Positions 1 through 5,580 of a stretch of 5,597 nucleotides of DNA are shown here, one piece after another (the first letter of the stretch is position 1; each line of letters starts with the position of its first letter). Position numbers and translations under genes: made by a program. The DNA is from Pseudomonadota bacterium (GTDB lineage: Bacteria > Myxococcota_A > Bradymonadia > UBA4248), in contig WQTY01000164.1 in the NCBI GenBank assembly GCA_009786045.1, positions 1 through 5,597 on the forward strand, given 5' to 3'. The notes beneath the pieces were generated by a model. It was not told the origin of the DNA. It saw only the letters and a list, made by a program, of their open reading frames with translations, and made no database searches.

Positions 1-2013
1 TATCTCCGATATGGCAGGTGTGCCGTGCGCATCAAGAACCTGGATGACGTGGGCGGACGCCGAAGCGCGAAGGAGTGTCTCCCAGGTGGGGCGGTTTTTG
101 ACGATGGCCTCGCGCTGTTTGGCGCCGGTGGGGTTGTGCAGGGCACCCTCGACGAGATAGGCGTAGGTTCCCGAGACCATTCGAAACCAGTCCTGATCCG
201 TGCCGTCGACAGAGTAGATGTTTTTAACCACTTCGTAAGGTTTACCATTGGCCTGGGTGCCGGCTGCCTCTGCCATGCGTTCCCCGAGCTGCCAGGCATA
301 GTCTTCGTTTCTCGGCGGGTTTTTAAGCGCATCGATCGAGTAGGGCACGAGGATTTTGGTCGACACGGTGTGATTGCTGATCGAGGTCGCAAACTGTGCT
401 TCATGAAAGGCGTTCATCATGGTCTGCGTTTCGGGTTCACTCCCTGCATAGGGGCCGCGATACCAGTAGTGGCGCGGACGCGACGAAGAGGCCAACTCAC
501 CAGTGGCCCCAAACATCAGCGGGTAGTTGCGATTGATATCGACACCCGCCCCCACGGCGATGCCGTTGGGCTGATAGCGATAGTAGGCCCCGTGGCGATG
601 TGCCAAACCAAGCTTTGGCGGAAATTCGACATCGGCACTGATCCGGGCCTGATCCACAAAAACGTTTCGGGCGTTCTTTCTGCCCATGTGTGTCGACGCA
701 TGGAAATACATATCGAGCCCGTCGGGATTGACGATGGGCACCGCCCACACTTCGATTTTTCCAAGCAGGGCGTCATAGGTGGGATTTTTGTCAGGATTTT
801 CGCAGAGGTGCTCGATGGCATCGAAGACGAAGTCTGTTGAGAGGAGCTCAATGCCGTGATGAGCGCCGTTGAGCAGCACGCGCGGACGGAGCATCTTGGG
901 CGAAGCGTTCGTCAACACCAGCGCGCGGATGGGGTGCCCAAGCGTCGAGTAGCCGAGGATTTCGAGCCGTACATGGCGGATACGCTTCTTGCAGATGGGC
1001 ACATAGGCCTCAAGATAGGCGTCGATCATGTCGACATCTTTGGCACTGCGATTGGGATCGATGGGTGCGTCCGGTTTGCAGTGCATGGGCGTCTTGCAGG
1101 CCATGTCGGCCAGAACCTGGCGATAGGCGCTGTCTTCGAAGGCATAGCGAGGCTCGGTAAGGCGAAGATCTGAGGGGAGACGGCCCTCAGCGTTGATCAT
1201 GCTGAGGACAGCTTCGGGGGAGCATCGGTAAATGCGGTGCTTGGGTATGATCGAGGTGGTCACGGTTTTGCATTTTGCCAAAGACGGATGGGCTTTGGCA
1301 GCATCCATGCCCCCCACAACGTAGTGTACGGGATGCTGCCGGACTCTGGCCTGCAGAGACGTGTACTGCGGAATCGGCAAACTTTCCCTGGCAGGCCCGA
1401 AGCTGAGCGTCTGCAAAGCAGTCTTGTCATCCTGCTTTCTGTGGGCACGATAGCCAACAGCGTGGCCCCGATGCGCGCTATCGACGGCAGAAAGCGTCGC
1501 AAGGGTTGTCCCTTTCCTTGGCTCAATGATAGCCACCTGCATTTCTGGGCCGCGCAGAGTGACGCGAACCTCAATGAGGTTGGGCAGTTTTTTGATACTC
1601 TGACGCGACGTCATGGGCGCGGCAAACCCCTCATCCCAACGGTGCAATTGCACGGACTGGCGCGAGAAGGTGACGCTGTAGCCATCGACAGCAGCGAGAT
1701 TTTCTGGGAAGGCAGCGCGAAAGAGAAGCGAACTGTCAGGACGAGACCCCATGTGAAAAATGGCCCGTATCACCCCATCGCCTTTGCCGTCCAAAGTCGA
1801 AACCCAAAACGCATTGCTCTCAGTGCCATCGCCTGCCGACCGCAGACCCAAATCGTTTCGCGCCCAGGTGCCATCGACACGGACACCTTCCCAGCGCGTC
1901 TCTTCGAGCAAAGAGGCGGCCTTTTCCTGCGCCAGACCCGGTGTTGCCAGAGCAAACCACCCTAACCCCAAAACCAATGCGCCCAGGGAGAGTTTGTGCC
2001 GATTTGATCTCAT
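1..2013 (-). CDS. Secreted M14 zinc carboxypeptidase with N-terminal beta-sandwich domain (C-terminus cut by window edge)
   Basis: The frame is open from ATG at 2013 to base 1 without a stop: 671 residues, partial at the C-terminus. Residues 1-28 form a type I signal peptide (basic RSNRHK, hydrophobic stretch, GLA before Q29), so the protein should be exported. Residues about 40-205 read like a LamG/concanavalin-type jellyroll (alternating beta pattern, GYSVTFSR, VQLHRW). A linker of about 240-345 holds most of the six cysteines (248, 264, 306, 312, 341, 404; none elsewhere), suggesting disulphides. The M14 peptidase domain follows: HGIE (zinc ligands H386, E389), VPIVNPDG (425-432), RKNAR (445-449, where the substrate Arg is expected), DINRNYP (492-498, like the Asn-Arg carboxylate pocket), SEPET (525-529), H548 as third zinc ligand and E622 in YLVEGAL as general base. 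All catalytic positions look intact. The family removes C-terminal amino acids or cuts peptidoglycan peptides; the substrate here is unknown. No other start codon lies between this ATG and the upstream in-frame stop. Confidence 0.92.
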   Translation of the reverse strand, partial: MRSNRHKLSLGALVLGLGWFALATPGLAQEKAASLLEETRWEGVRVDGTWARNDLGLRSAGDGTESNAFWVSTLDGKGDGVIRAIFHMGSRPDSSLLFRAAFPENLAAVDGYSVTFSRQSVQLHRWDEGFAAPMTSRQSIKKLPNLIEVRVTLRGPEMQVAIIEPRKGTTLATLSAVDSAHRGHAVGYRAHRKQDDKTALQTLSFGPARESLPIPQYTSLQARVRQHPVHYVVGGMDAAKAHPSLAKCKTVTTSIIPKHRIYRCSPEAVLSMINAEGRLPSDLRLTEPRYAFEDSAYRQVLADMACKTPMHCKPDAPIDPNRSAKDVDMIDAYLEAYVPICKKRIRHVRLEILGYSTLGHPIRALVLTNASPKMLRPRVLLNGAHHGIELLSTDFVFDAIEHLCENPDKNPTYDALLGKIEVWAVPIVNPDGLDMYFHASTHMGRKNARNVFVDQARISADVEFPPKLGLAHRHGAYYRYQPNGIAVGAGVDINRNYPLMFGATGELASSSRPRHYWYRGPYAGSEPETQTMMNAFHEAQFATSISNHTVSTKILVPYSIDALKNPPRNEDYAWQLGERMAEAAGTQANGKPYEVVKNIYSVDGTDQDWFRMVSGTYAYLVEGALHNPTGAKQREAIVKNRPTWETLLRASASAHVIQVLDAHGTPAISEI

Positions 2014-2023
2014 ACTTGACTTG

Positions 2024-2028
2024 CCCCT
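2024..2028 (-). promoter_or_regulatory. Weak ribosome binding site of the M14 carboxypeptidase gene
   Basis: Reading the minus strand, AGGGG lies 10 bases before the ATG at 2013. The spacing is long, so initiation may be moderate. No competing ATG, GTG or TTG occurs in frame between this start and the upstream in-frame TAA, which fixes the start despite the weak site. Confidence 0.5.
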
Positions 2029-2030
2029 GT

Positions 2031-2069
2031 TTAGAACGTTCCAGCTTAGAGCGTTTCCAGTTTAAGCTG
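2031..2069. repeat. Tandem imperfect repeat and inverted repeat in the M14 gene leader
   Basis: On the plus strand TTAGAACGTTCCAGC (2031-2045) is followed directly by TTAGAGCGTTTCCAGT (2046-2061), two nearly identical copies. Overlapping them, CAGCTTA (2042-2048) is the exact reverse complement of TAAGCTG (2063-2069), with a 14-base spacer; allowing a G-T pair the arms reach 9 bases. The block lies 18-56 bases upstream of the M14 start codon, where an operator or a leader RNA hairpin could act. I could not find a convincing -35/-10 pair beside it. The function is inference. Confidence 0.45.
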
Positions 2070-2175
2070 CTACGATTTGCTTTCTGCCTCAAAACAGCAA
2101 AACATGAGCAGGTTACTTATTTCTTGTTGGCAATGCAGGGTATGCGGCGACAAGCAATACACACTGCCACTTCAT

Positions 2176-2209
2176 CCACAAGCAATGCGCAGCATTGCAG
2201 GGGGTGTGG
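2176..2209. repeat. Inverted repeat GCAATGC/GCATTGC with outer CCACA/TGTGG arms
   Basis: GCAATGC (2182-2188) and GCATTGC (2192-2198) are perfect 7-bp arms around a 3-base loop. Outer arms CCACA (2176-2180) and TGTGG (2205-2209) also pair, across an unequal internal loop. The structure lies just beyond the end of the phosphoesterase gene in its transcript direction. It has no T-tract, so it is better described as a 3'-end RNA structure than as a proven terminator. Confidence 0.5.
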
Positions 2210-2225
2210 GGGAACGAGTTCCCCC
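2208..2225 (-). terminator. GC-rich hairpin after the metallophosphoesterase gene (possible terminator)
   Basis: GGGGGAAC (2208-2215) and GTTCCCCC (2218-2225) are perfect complementary arms; a realistic fold has a 7-bp stem with a four-base loop. It begins 13 bases after the phosphoesterase TAG on the minus strand. The T-rich stretch (TTTTTCTTT) lies before the hairpin, not after it, so this is not a canonical intrinsic terminator. It may protect the mRNA end or help factor-dependent termination. It shares bases 2208-2209 with the neighbouring inverted repeat, so the two cannot form fully at once. Confidence 0.4.
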
Positions 2226-2238
2226 GCGTAAAGAAAAA

Positions 2239-3432
2239 CTACTCCGCCAGACTCCACTCGCTGACCCGGCTCCAGTCGCCCTGACTGGCACGAAGCGCCT
2301 CAATGAGCGTCAACATCTGCGACCGCGTCATGTGAGGAGAAATCATGTATTCGTAGGCAAAGCGCGCATCTTCCATAGCAATGTCAATGCGGGGCAAAAG
2401 GGTTGGACCATGAACGATATAGGTTGGCAGCAGGTTGTGATTGAACGGTGTGTGGCTCGTACCATCCATGAGAAAAGTATCCACGGTAGGCGAGGCGTTG
2501 GCATAGAGATTGACAAAAGAAAACGTCTTGGGTTCGACGCCGCCGTTTTGACGCACCGGGCGAGGCCCGCCACCAAGCACACCCACATGCAGGTAAGTTA
2601 CCCCATCGAGCACTGCCGGAAAATAGGCGTGATGATGTCCGCTGATGACAAGCTGAACACCGTGTTTGGCAAACAGCGGATGAAGGCGCGCATCTCGCAC
2701 GACTTCGGGCTTGACAGCCGTGACAGGAAAGAGCGGCACGTGACCGAATACGATTGGTCCATACGGCGTGGGATTGTTCGCCAACTGGCGCTCCAGCCAG
2801 GAAAACTGCTCCTGACTCAGCGCATCAAGCGTCGAAGCATCCAACGCAACGAAGAACAGGCCGTTCTGAAGAAAAGAATAATACAAAGGGTAGGCACTGT
2901 CGTCGACGTAGTCCAGAGCAGGCTTTCGCTGCAGCCATTCGTCGATATAAATCTCGCGTTCGTTGGCGAACGGCGTATAGCCAGAGCCGTCGTGATTGCC
3001 AACGGTCTGTGCCATGGGTATCCCTGCTTCGACGAGCCGGTCTGTCACAATGCTGTGGAAGGCCTTCCACATGTCGCGATACCGAAGTTTGGCCCTCTGA
3101 CCAGCGACCATGTCGCCCGCATTGATGACAATATCGGGACGTTCAGCAACGATGATATCAATGGCACGCACGACTTCCGGGGCGTACTCTGTCGACCCAT
3201 AGCGGCTGTTCATATCGGCGATCACCGCCAGGCGAAGCAACCGCTGCGCATCGGGTGGTGGAAGGGTTGGCTTTTCGATCGGCGGCTCATCGGAGACGGC
3301 CTCCGGGTAATCCACGATAATCTGTCTGTCTGTTCTATCGACGATGTTCTTCTGGCCGCAAGCACAACCCCATAAAGCAAGCCCAAGCGCCACCACGGCA
3401 AATACTCGCCAAACACCACACGTCTTTCGCAT
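2239..3432 (-). CDS. Calcineurin-like metallophosphoesterase, predicted lipoprotein
   Basis: A 397-residue protein. Residues 1-22 are a basic start (MRK) plus a hydrophobic segment ending LALWGC: a lipobox-like site with C23 as the likely lipidated residue (W at -2 is atypical). Apart from C5 in the signal region, C23 and C25 are the only cysteines. A Pro-rich tether (about 43-60) leads to the metallophosphoesterase fold: motif I D73-M-N75, motif II G106-D107, motif III G145-N-H-D148, then G230-H231 and G265-H-H-H268. These are the family's dinuclear-metal ligands, except that motif I is usually D-x-H. The C-terminal part (about 300-397) has no motif I recognise. It should hydrolyse a phosphoester outside the cytoplasm, but the substrate (nucleotide, phospholipid or phosphoprotein) cannot be read from sequence. 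The start at 3432 is chosen over the in-frame ATG at 3498 because GAGGAG sits 5 bases before it and the signal sequence starts there. Confidence 0.92.
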   Translation of the reverse strand: MRKTCGVWRVFAVVALGLALWGCACGQKNIVDRTDRQIIVDYPEAVSDEPPIEKPTLPPPDAQRLLRLAVIADMNSRYGSTEYAPEVVRAIDIIVAERPDIVINAGDMVAGQRAKLRYRDMWKAFHSIVTDRLVEAGIPMAQTVGNHDGSGYTPFANEREIYIDEWLQRKPALDYVDDSAYPLYYSFLQNGLFFVALDASTLDALSQEQFSWLERQLANNPTPYGPIVFGHVPLFPVTAVKPEVVRDARLHPLFAKHGVQLVISGHHHAYFPAVLDGVTYLHVGVLGGGPRPVRQNGGVEPKTFSFVNLYANASPTVDTFLMDGTSHTPFNHNLLPTYIVHGPTLLPRIDIAMEDARFAYEYMISPHMTRSQMLTLIEALRASQGDWSRVSEWSLAE

Positions 3433-3437
3433 CCCTA

Positions 3438-3443
3438 CTCCTC
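3438..3443 (-). promoter_or_regulatory. Ribosome binding site that fixes the metallophosphoesterase start
   Basis: On the minus strand GAGGAG ends 5 bases before the ATG at 3432, near-ideal spacing. It supports this start over the upstream in-frame ATG at 3498, whose use would add 22 residues in front of the basic MRK and hydrophobic lipoprotein signal. Confidence 0.75.
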
Positions 3444-3460
3444 TGCCGGCCATGGCAAAC

Positions 3461-3475
3461 GGGGCGCACAGCCCC
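3461..3475. repeat. Short inverted repeat GGGGC/GCCCC in the metallophosphoesterase leader
   Basis: GGGGC (3461-3465) and GCCCC (3471-3475) pair perfectly around a 5-base loop, about 30 bases upstream of the phosphoesterase start codon. It could form a small leader hairpin, but a 5-bp repeat is easily found by chance. Confidence 0.25.
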
Positions 3476-3577
3476 AAAGACCCTGACACTGCTATCAAAT
3501 ATCCACGCGAAAGGGAAATTTTTCACCCGCTCCAACATCCACCACGCCACTCCTACTAGCCATAAGACAAAATATCC

Positions 3578-3589
3578 CGTAAATTTACG
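3578..3589. promoter_or_regulatory. Perfect 12-bp palindrome CGTAAATTTACG, possible operator
   Basis: CGTAAATTTACG is its own reverse complement over all 12 bases. It sits 11 bases before the ribosome binding site of the acyl-CoA synthetase-like gene, in the AT-rich part of the divergent region where a promoter would be expected. A contiguous palindrome of this type fits binding by a dimeric repressor. No regulator gene is present in the window, so the assignment is inference. Confidence 0.4.
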
Positions 3590-3600
3590 TCGAAACTCGC

Positions 3601-3609
3601 AGGGAGGAG
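3601..3609 (+). promoter_or_regulatory. Strong ribosome binding site of the acyl-CoA synthetase-like gene
   Basis: AGGGAGGAG ends 5 bases before the ATG at 3615, an almost ideal Shine-Dalgarno sequence and spacing. It shows that this motif-eroded gene still carries efficient translation signals. Confidence 0.8.
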
Positions 3610-3614
3610 CGACG

Positions 3615-5369
3615 ATGAAATCCAAAAAAAAACGAACCATCCCAACGCAAGTATCGTGGCTCTGGGAGCGCCTGACAGCGAGATCCCAAGAACTCGCCAG
3701 CAAGCCAGCTGTCATGACCATCCTGCCGGCGAGTACCTATGCCCGAAGCTGGCAGCGGTTCTACGATATCACGTGCGGCTTGGTGTCATTTCTGCATCGC
3801 CAGGGGATTGCCCCGGGCGATGTCGTTGCCATTGATGCTCCCATGCGATGCGAATCGCTCATCCTGTGGTCTGCCTGCCAATACCTCGGCGCAGCGGTGC
3901 AGTTTCTGCCCATCGACATGCGCTCTGCCGATATGCACTCGGAGTGCCTGGCCCTTGACGTACGCCTTGTCCTCGCCGACGATCCCAATCGCGTCAAATC
4001 ATGGCTCAGCTGGCAACAAGCCGACACCAGCCAAAGAATTATCCTCTATGCAGACGTCAAAACCTCCGATGGCGAAATGATGGATCAGGTCGTCGGATGG
4101 CCGATCCCCGAGGGCATTTGCAGTTTCGAAGCCGCCGTGGAACGCTTCGGCTCAGATCCCGCGCGCTCTCCATGCCAAAACTACAGCGATGACACGGTTT
4201 TAGCCTATATCTACTCACAGGGTACACACAGCGGGGAGCGACGCATCGCCCTGACCAACGCCTCACTCCGCCTGCACAGCGATGAAATCTGCGAACGCCT
4301 TGAGCTGGCAGAAGGAACCCGCGTCATGATCGGCATGGATTCTTCCCATGCCATTCACCTTAAGCTGTTTGCCGCATGCCTCGCCCGCGGTGCCAGCCTC
4401 ATCCTCCTGAACCATCCTCCGGGCATCCTCGAATCTATCCGGCAGGCCAAGCCCAACATCGTCTTCCTGCTGCCCCATGCCCTGGCGCAACTGACAGACG
4501 AACTCATCCAATCACCGGAACAAAGCGCATTCAAAGCCCGATGGCACCGTTTCTGCGTGCAGGCAGGGAAATTTCGAAATCGCAATAAACAACCCTACCT
4601 CAAATGGTCCTCTCCCATCATCAAAGGACTATGCCTAAGCCCTATTAAGCGCCAGCTTGGCACCGACATCAAAGCCTTCGTTTCCTTTGGCGCCCCTTTC
4701 GACAGCCACGTGGCCGAATTCTTCTCCTACCTCGATATCCCCACCCTGAATGCCTACACTGTCGCCGACGTCGGCGGCATCGCTCACCTGCATACCTTCA
4801 AAAACGAAGGCGGTTTTCTGCGCTGCATCGAGCCCAGGATCAAGGGCGGCGTCCTCTCGGTTAAAATTCGGCGAAAAGGCGCCAGCCTCATCTCCACCGA
4901 CGATTACGTCATCGAAGATGCAAGGTGCGGCCTCTGCGTCAGGCGAAACCAAAGCTTCACCCTTGCCGGCGGAAAAACGGTCGACTCAACTGCCATCCGC
5001 GACGCCATCCTGCGTGAACCGCTCATCGAAGAATTGCTCATCTTCGGCCAGGATGCGCCATTTCTCACCGCCCTGGTCTACCTCGCCGCCACCGACCTGC
5101 AGCGCTGGGCAAGCAGCCAAAAAATCCCAAATGCCGACGACTTCCTCCGAATGAGCCAGCACCAGAAAATCTACGCCCACATCAAAGCCCACATCGACGC
5201 CTGCAACCTCACGCGCGCCACCGGCGAAGCCATCAGGAAATTTGCCATCCTCCCCCGCCCCATCAAAGCCGATGCCCGCGTCCTCTCCCCCTGCGGGCTC
5301 GTCCGACGATTCGAAGCCGAAAGCAAATACGCCCCCATCCTCCGCTCCTTCTATCACGAAGATTTTTAG
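3615..5369 (+). CDS. Long-chain acyl-CoA synthetase-like (AMP-binding/ANL) protein with degenerate active-site motifs
   Basis: An intact 584-residue protein with no signal peptide or membrane segment, so probably cytoplasmic. Its overall pattern follows bacterial long-chain acyl-CoA synthetases (FadD15-like): LHRQGIAPGDVVAI (60-73), LGAAVQFLPID (91-101), KAFVSFGAPF (353-362), FLTALVYLAATDLQRWA (483-499), and an IRKFAILPR...RRFEAESKY tail (540-572). The catalytic motifs are eroded. The P-loop normally YTSGTTGxPKG reads YSQGTHSGERR (200-210), losing the Pro and Lys. YGxTE reads YTVAD (381-385). TGD reads TDD (428-430). LTPTLKLRR reads LSPCGLVRR (557-565), with the catalytic Lys replaced by L562. 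The usual segment just before TGD is missing. GGK (452-454) and R443 remain. Full length, an open frame and a strong ribosome binding site argue against a decaying pseudogene. It may bind acyl or nucleotide ligands without catalysis, or catalyse a changed reaction. Confidence 0.93.
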   Translation: MKSKKKRTIPTQVSWLWERLTARSQELASKPAVMTILPASTYARSWQRFYDITCGLVSFLHRQGIAPGDVVAIDAPMRCESLILWSACQYLGAAVQFLPIDMRSADMHSECLALDVRLVLADDPNRVKSWLSWQQADTSQRIILYADVKTSDGEMMDQVVGWPIPEGICSFEAAVERFGSDPARSPCQNYSDDTVLAYIYSQGTHSGERRIALTNASLRLHSDEICERLELAEGTRVMIGMDSSHAIHLKLFAACLARGASLILLNHPPGILESIRQAKPNIVFLLPHALAQLTDELIQSPEQSAFKARWHRFCVQAGKFRNRNKQPYLKWSSPIIKGLCLSPIKRQLGTDIKAFVSFGAPFDSHVAEFFSYLDIPTLNAYTVADVGGIAHLHTFKNEGGFLRCIEPRIKGGVLSVKIRRKGASLISTDDYVIEDARCGLCVRRNQSFTLAGGKTVDSTAIRDAILREPLIEELLIFGQDAPFLTALVYLAATDLQRWASSQKIPNADDFLRMSQHQKIYAHIKAHIDACNLTRATGEAIRKFAILPRPIKADARVLSPCGLVRRFEAESKYAPILRSFYHEDF

Positions 5370-5383
5370 CACACAGAAAACGA

Positions 5384-5412
5384 TTGACGCACCAGCCATC
5401 CTTTGCTAAAAA
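5384..5412 (+). promoter_or_regulatory. Sigma70-like promoter of the tRNA-Leu gene
   Basis: TTGACG (5384-5389) lies 17 bases before TAAAAA (5407-5412). The -35 matches the consensus at 5 of 6 positions and the -10 at 4 of 6, with ideal spacing. Transcription would begin around 5419-5420, leaving a leader of a few bases to be removed by RNase P. The GC-containing stretch just after the -10 (GTCCCTCGC) resembles the discriminators of growth-rate-controlled stable RNA promoters; that control is inference. Confidence 0.65.
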
Positions 5413-5425
5413 TGTCCCTCGCTAC

Positions 5426-5509
5426 GCCGGGGTGGCGGAACTGGTAGACGCACCAGACTCAAAATCTGGCGAGGGCAACCTCGTATCGGTTCGATTCCGA
5501 TCCTCGGTA
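5426..5509 (+). tRNA. tRNA-Leu (anticodon CAA, reads UUG)
   Basis: The cloverleaf is complete in 84 bases. The acceptor stem is GCCGGGG (5426-5432) with CCTCGGT (5502-5508), including G-U pairs at the first and fifth positions. The D arm has GCG/CGC (5435-5437, 5449-5451). The anticodon stem CCAGA/TCTGG (5453-5457, 5465-5469) encloses CTCAAAA, placing the anticodon CAA at 5460-5462. A long variable arm GAGG-GCAA-CCTC (5471-5482) marks a class II tRNA, and A5509 is the discriminator base expected for leucine. The T arm is ATCGG/CCGAT around TTCGATT (5485-5501). The CCA end is not encoded (TTA follows), so it must be added by a CCA-adding enzyme. Confidence 0.97.
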
Positions 5510-5511
5510 TT

Positions 5512-5542
5512 AAAAAGACGCTCTTTCGGGCGTCTTTTTTTT
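5512..5542 (+). terminator. Rho-independent terminator after tRNA-Leu
   Basis: GACGC (5517-5521) pairs with GCGTC (5530-5534) around an 8-base loop, and the flanking A5 and T5 extend the stem to 10 bp. A run of eight T residues (5535-5542) follows. It begins 3 bases after the tRNA. It would also stop any readthrough from the upstream acyl-CoA synthetase-like gene, after which I see no terminator of its own. Confidence 0.92.
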
Positions 5543-5557
5543 ATTCTTGGCGCGCCC

Positions 5558-5580
5558 TATTCGCCCGCCACGGGCGAATA
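5558..5580. repeat. Perfect 10-bp inverted repeat near the window end
   Basis: TATTCGCCCG (5558-5567) and CGGGCGAATA (5571-5580) are exact reverse complements around the loop CCA. With single-base bulges the pairing continues outward: GCCC (5554-5557) with GGGC (5582-5585), then CGC (5551-5553) with GCG (5587-5589). No T-tract follows on the plus strand, though on the minus strand the terminator's A-rich and T-rich arms lie beyond it. It could be a terminator-like structure of a convergent gene outside the window, or a dispersed repeat. I see no coding sequence in the last 55 bases. Confidence 0.55.

Larger units (their letters stand above)
3433..3614. promoter_or_regulatory. Divergent intergenic region between the phosphoesterase and the acyl-CoA synthetase-like gene
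   Basis: This 182-bp stretch must hold promoters for both flanking, oppositely directed genes. It contains AT-rich patches (around 3497-3526 and 3563-3588), but I found no -35/-10 pair on either strand that I would defend. Identifiable elements are the two ribosome binding sites at its ends, the short inverted repeat at 3461-3475 and the 12-bp palindrome at 3578-3589. No small gene with a credible ribosome binding site is seen inside it. Confidence 0.55.

Noticed and set aside
497..851. Minus-strand frames at 497-748 and 516-851
   Set aside because: Same strand as the M14 gene but shifted; the real frame reads HHGIE and VPIVNPDG across this region, while these give low-complexity or Arg-rich nonsense.
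25..1965. Plus-strand open frames at 25-840, 856-1173 and 1237-1965
   Set aside because: They are antisense to the M14 carboxypeptidase frame, which is open throughout and carries every catalytic motif. None has a convincing ribosome binding site or domain.
2034..2041. GAACGTTC as a LexA (SOS) box
   Set aside because: Known LexA boxes need a spacer between the GAAC and GTTC half-sites (about 4 bases in Gram-positives) or a direct repeat (alphaproteobacteria). Here the halves abut, so it is an 8-bp palindrome only.
2077..3375. A 432-codon open frame on the plus strand
   Set aside because: It lies antisense to the metallophosphoesterase, whose frame has all the family motifs, a signal sequence and a good ribosome binding site. 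The plus-strand translation shows no recognisable domain and is rich in Arg and His as shadow frames are.
3433..3498. Longer N-terminus for the metallophosphoesterase starting at the ATG at 3498
   Set aside because: It would place 22 residues before the lipoprotein signal sequence, and the start at 3432 has a well-spaced GAGGAG.
3335..3721. Minus-strand 128-codon frame spanning the divergent region
   Set aside because: It overlaps the starts of both flanking genes, lacks a ribosome binding site and its translation shows no family resemblance.
3615..5369. Calling the acyl-CoA synthetase-like gene a pseudogene
   Set aside because: There is no internal stop or frameshift, the length is normal for the family and the ribosome binding site is strong. 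Motif loss alone fits a pseudoenzyme better.
5549..5556. GGCGCGCC, an 8-bp palindrome
   Set aside because: It is a chance restriction-type palindrome in GC-rich DNA, with no supporting context.
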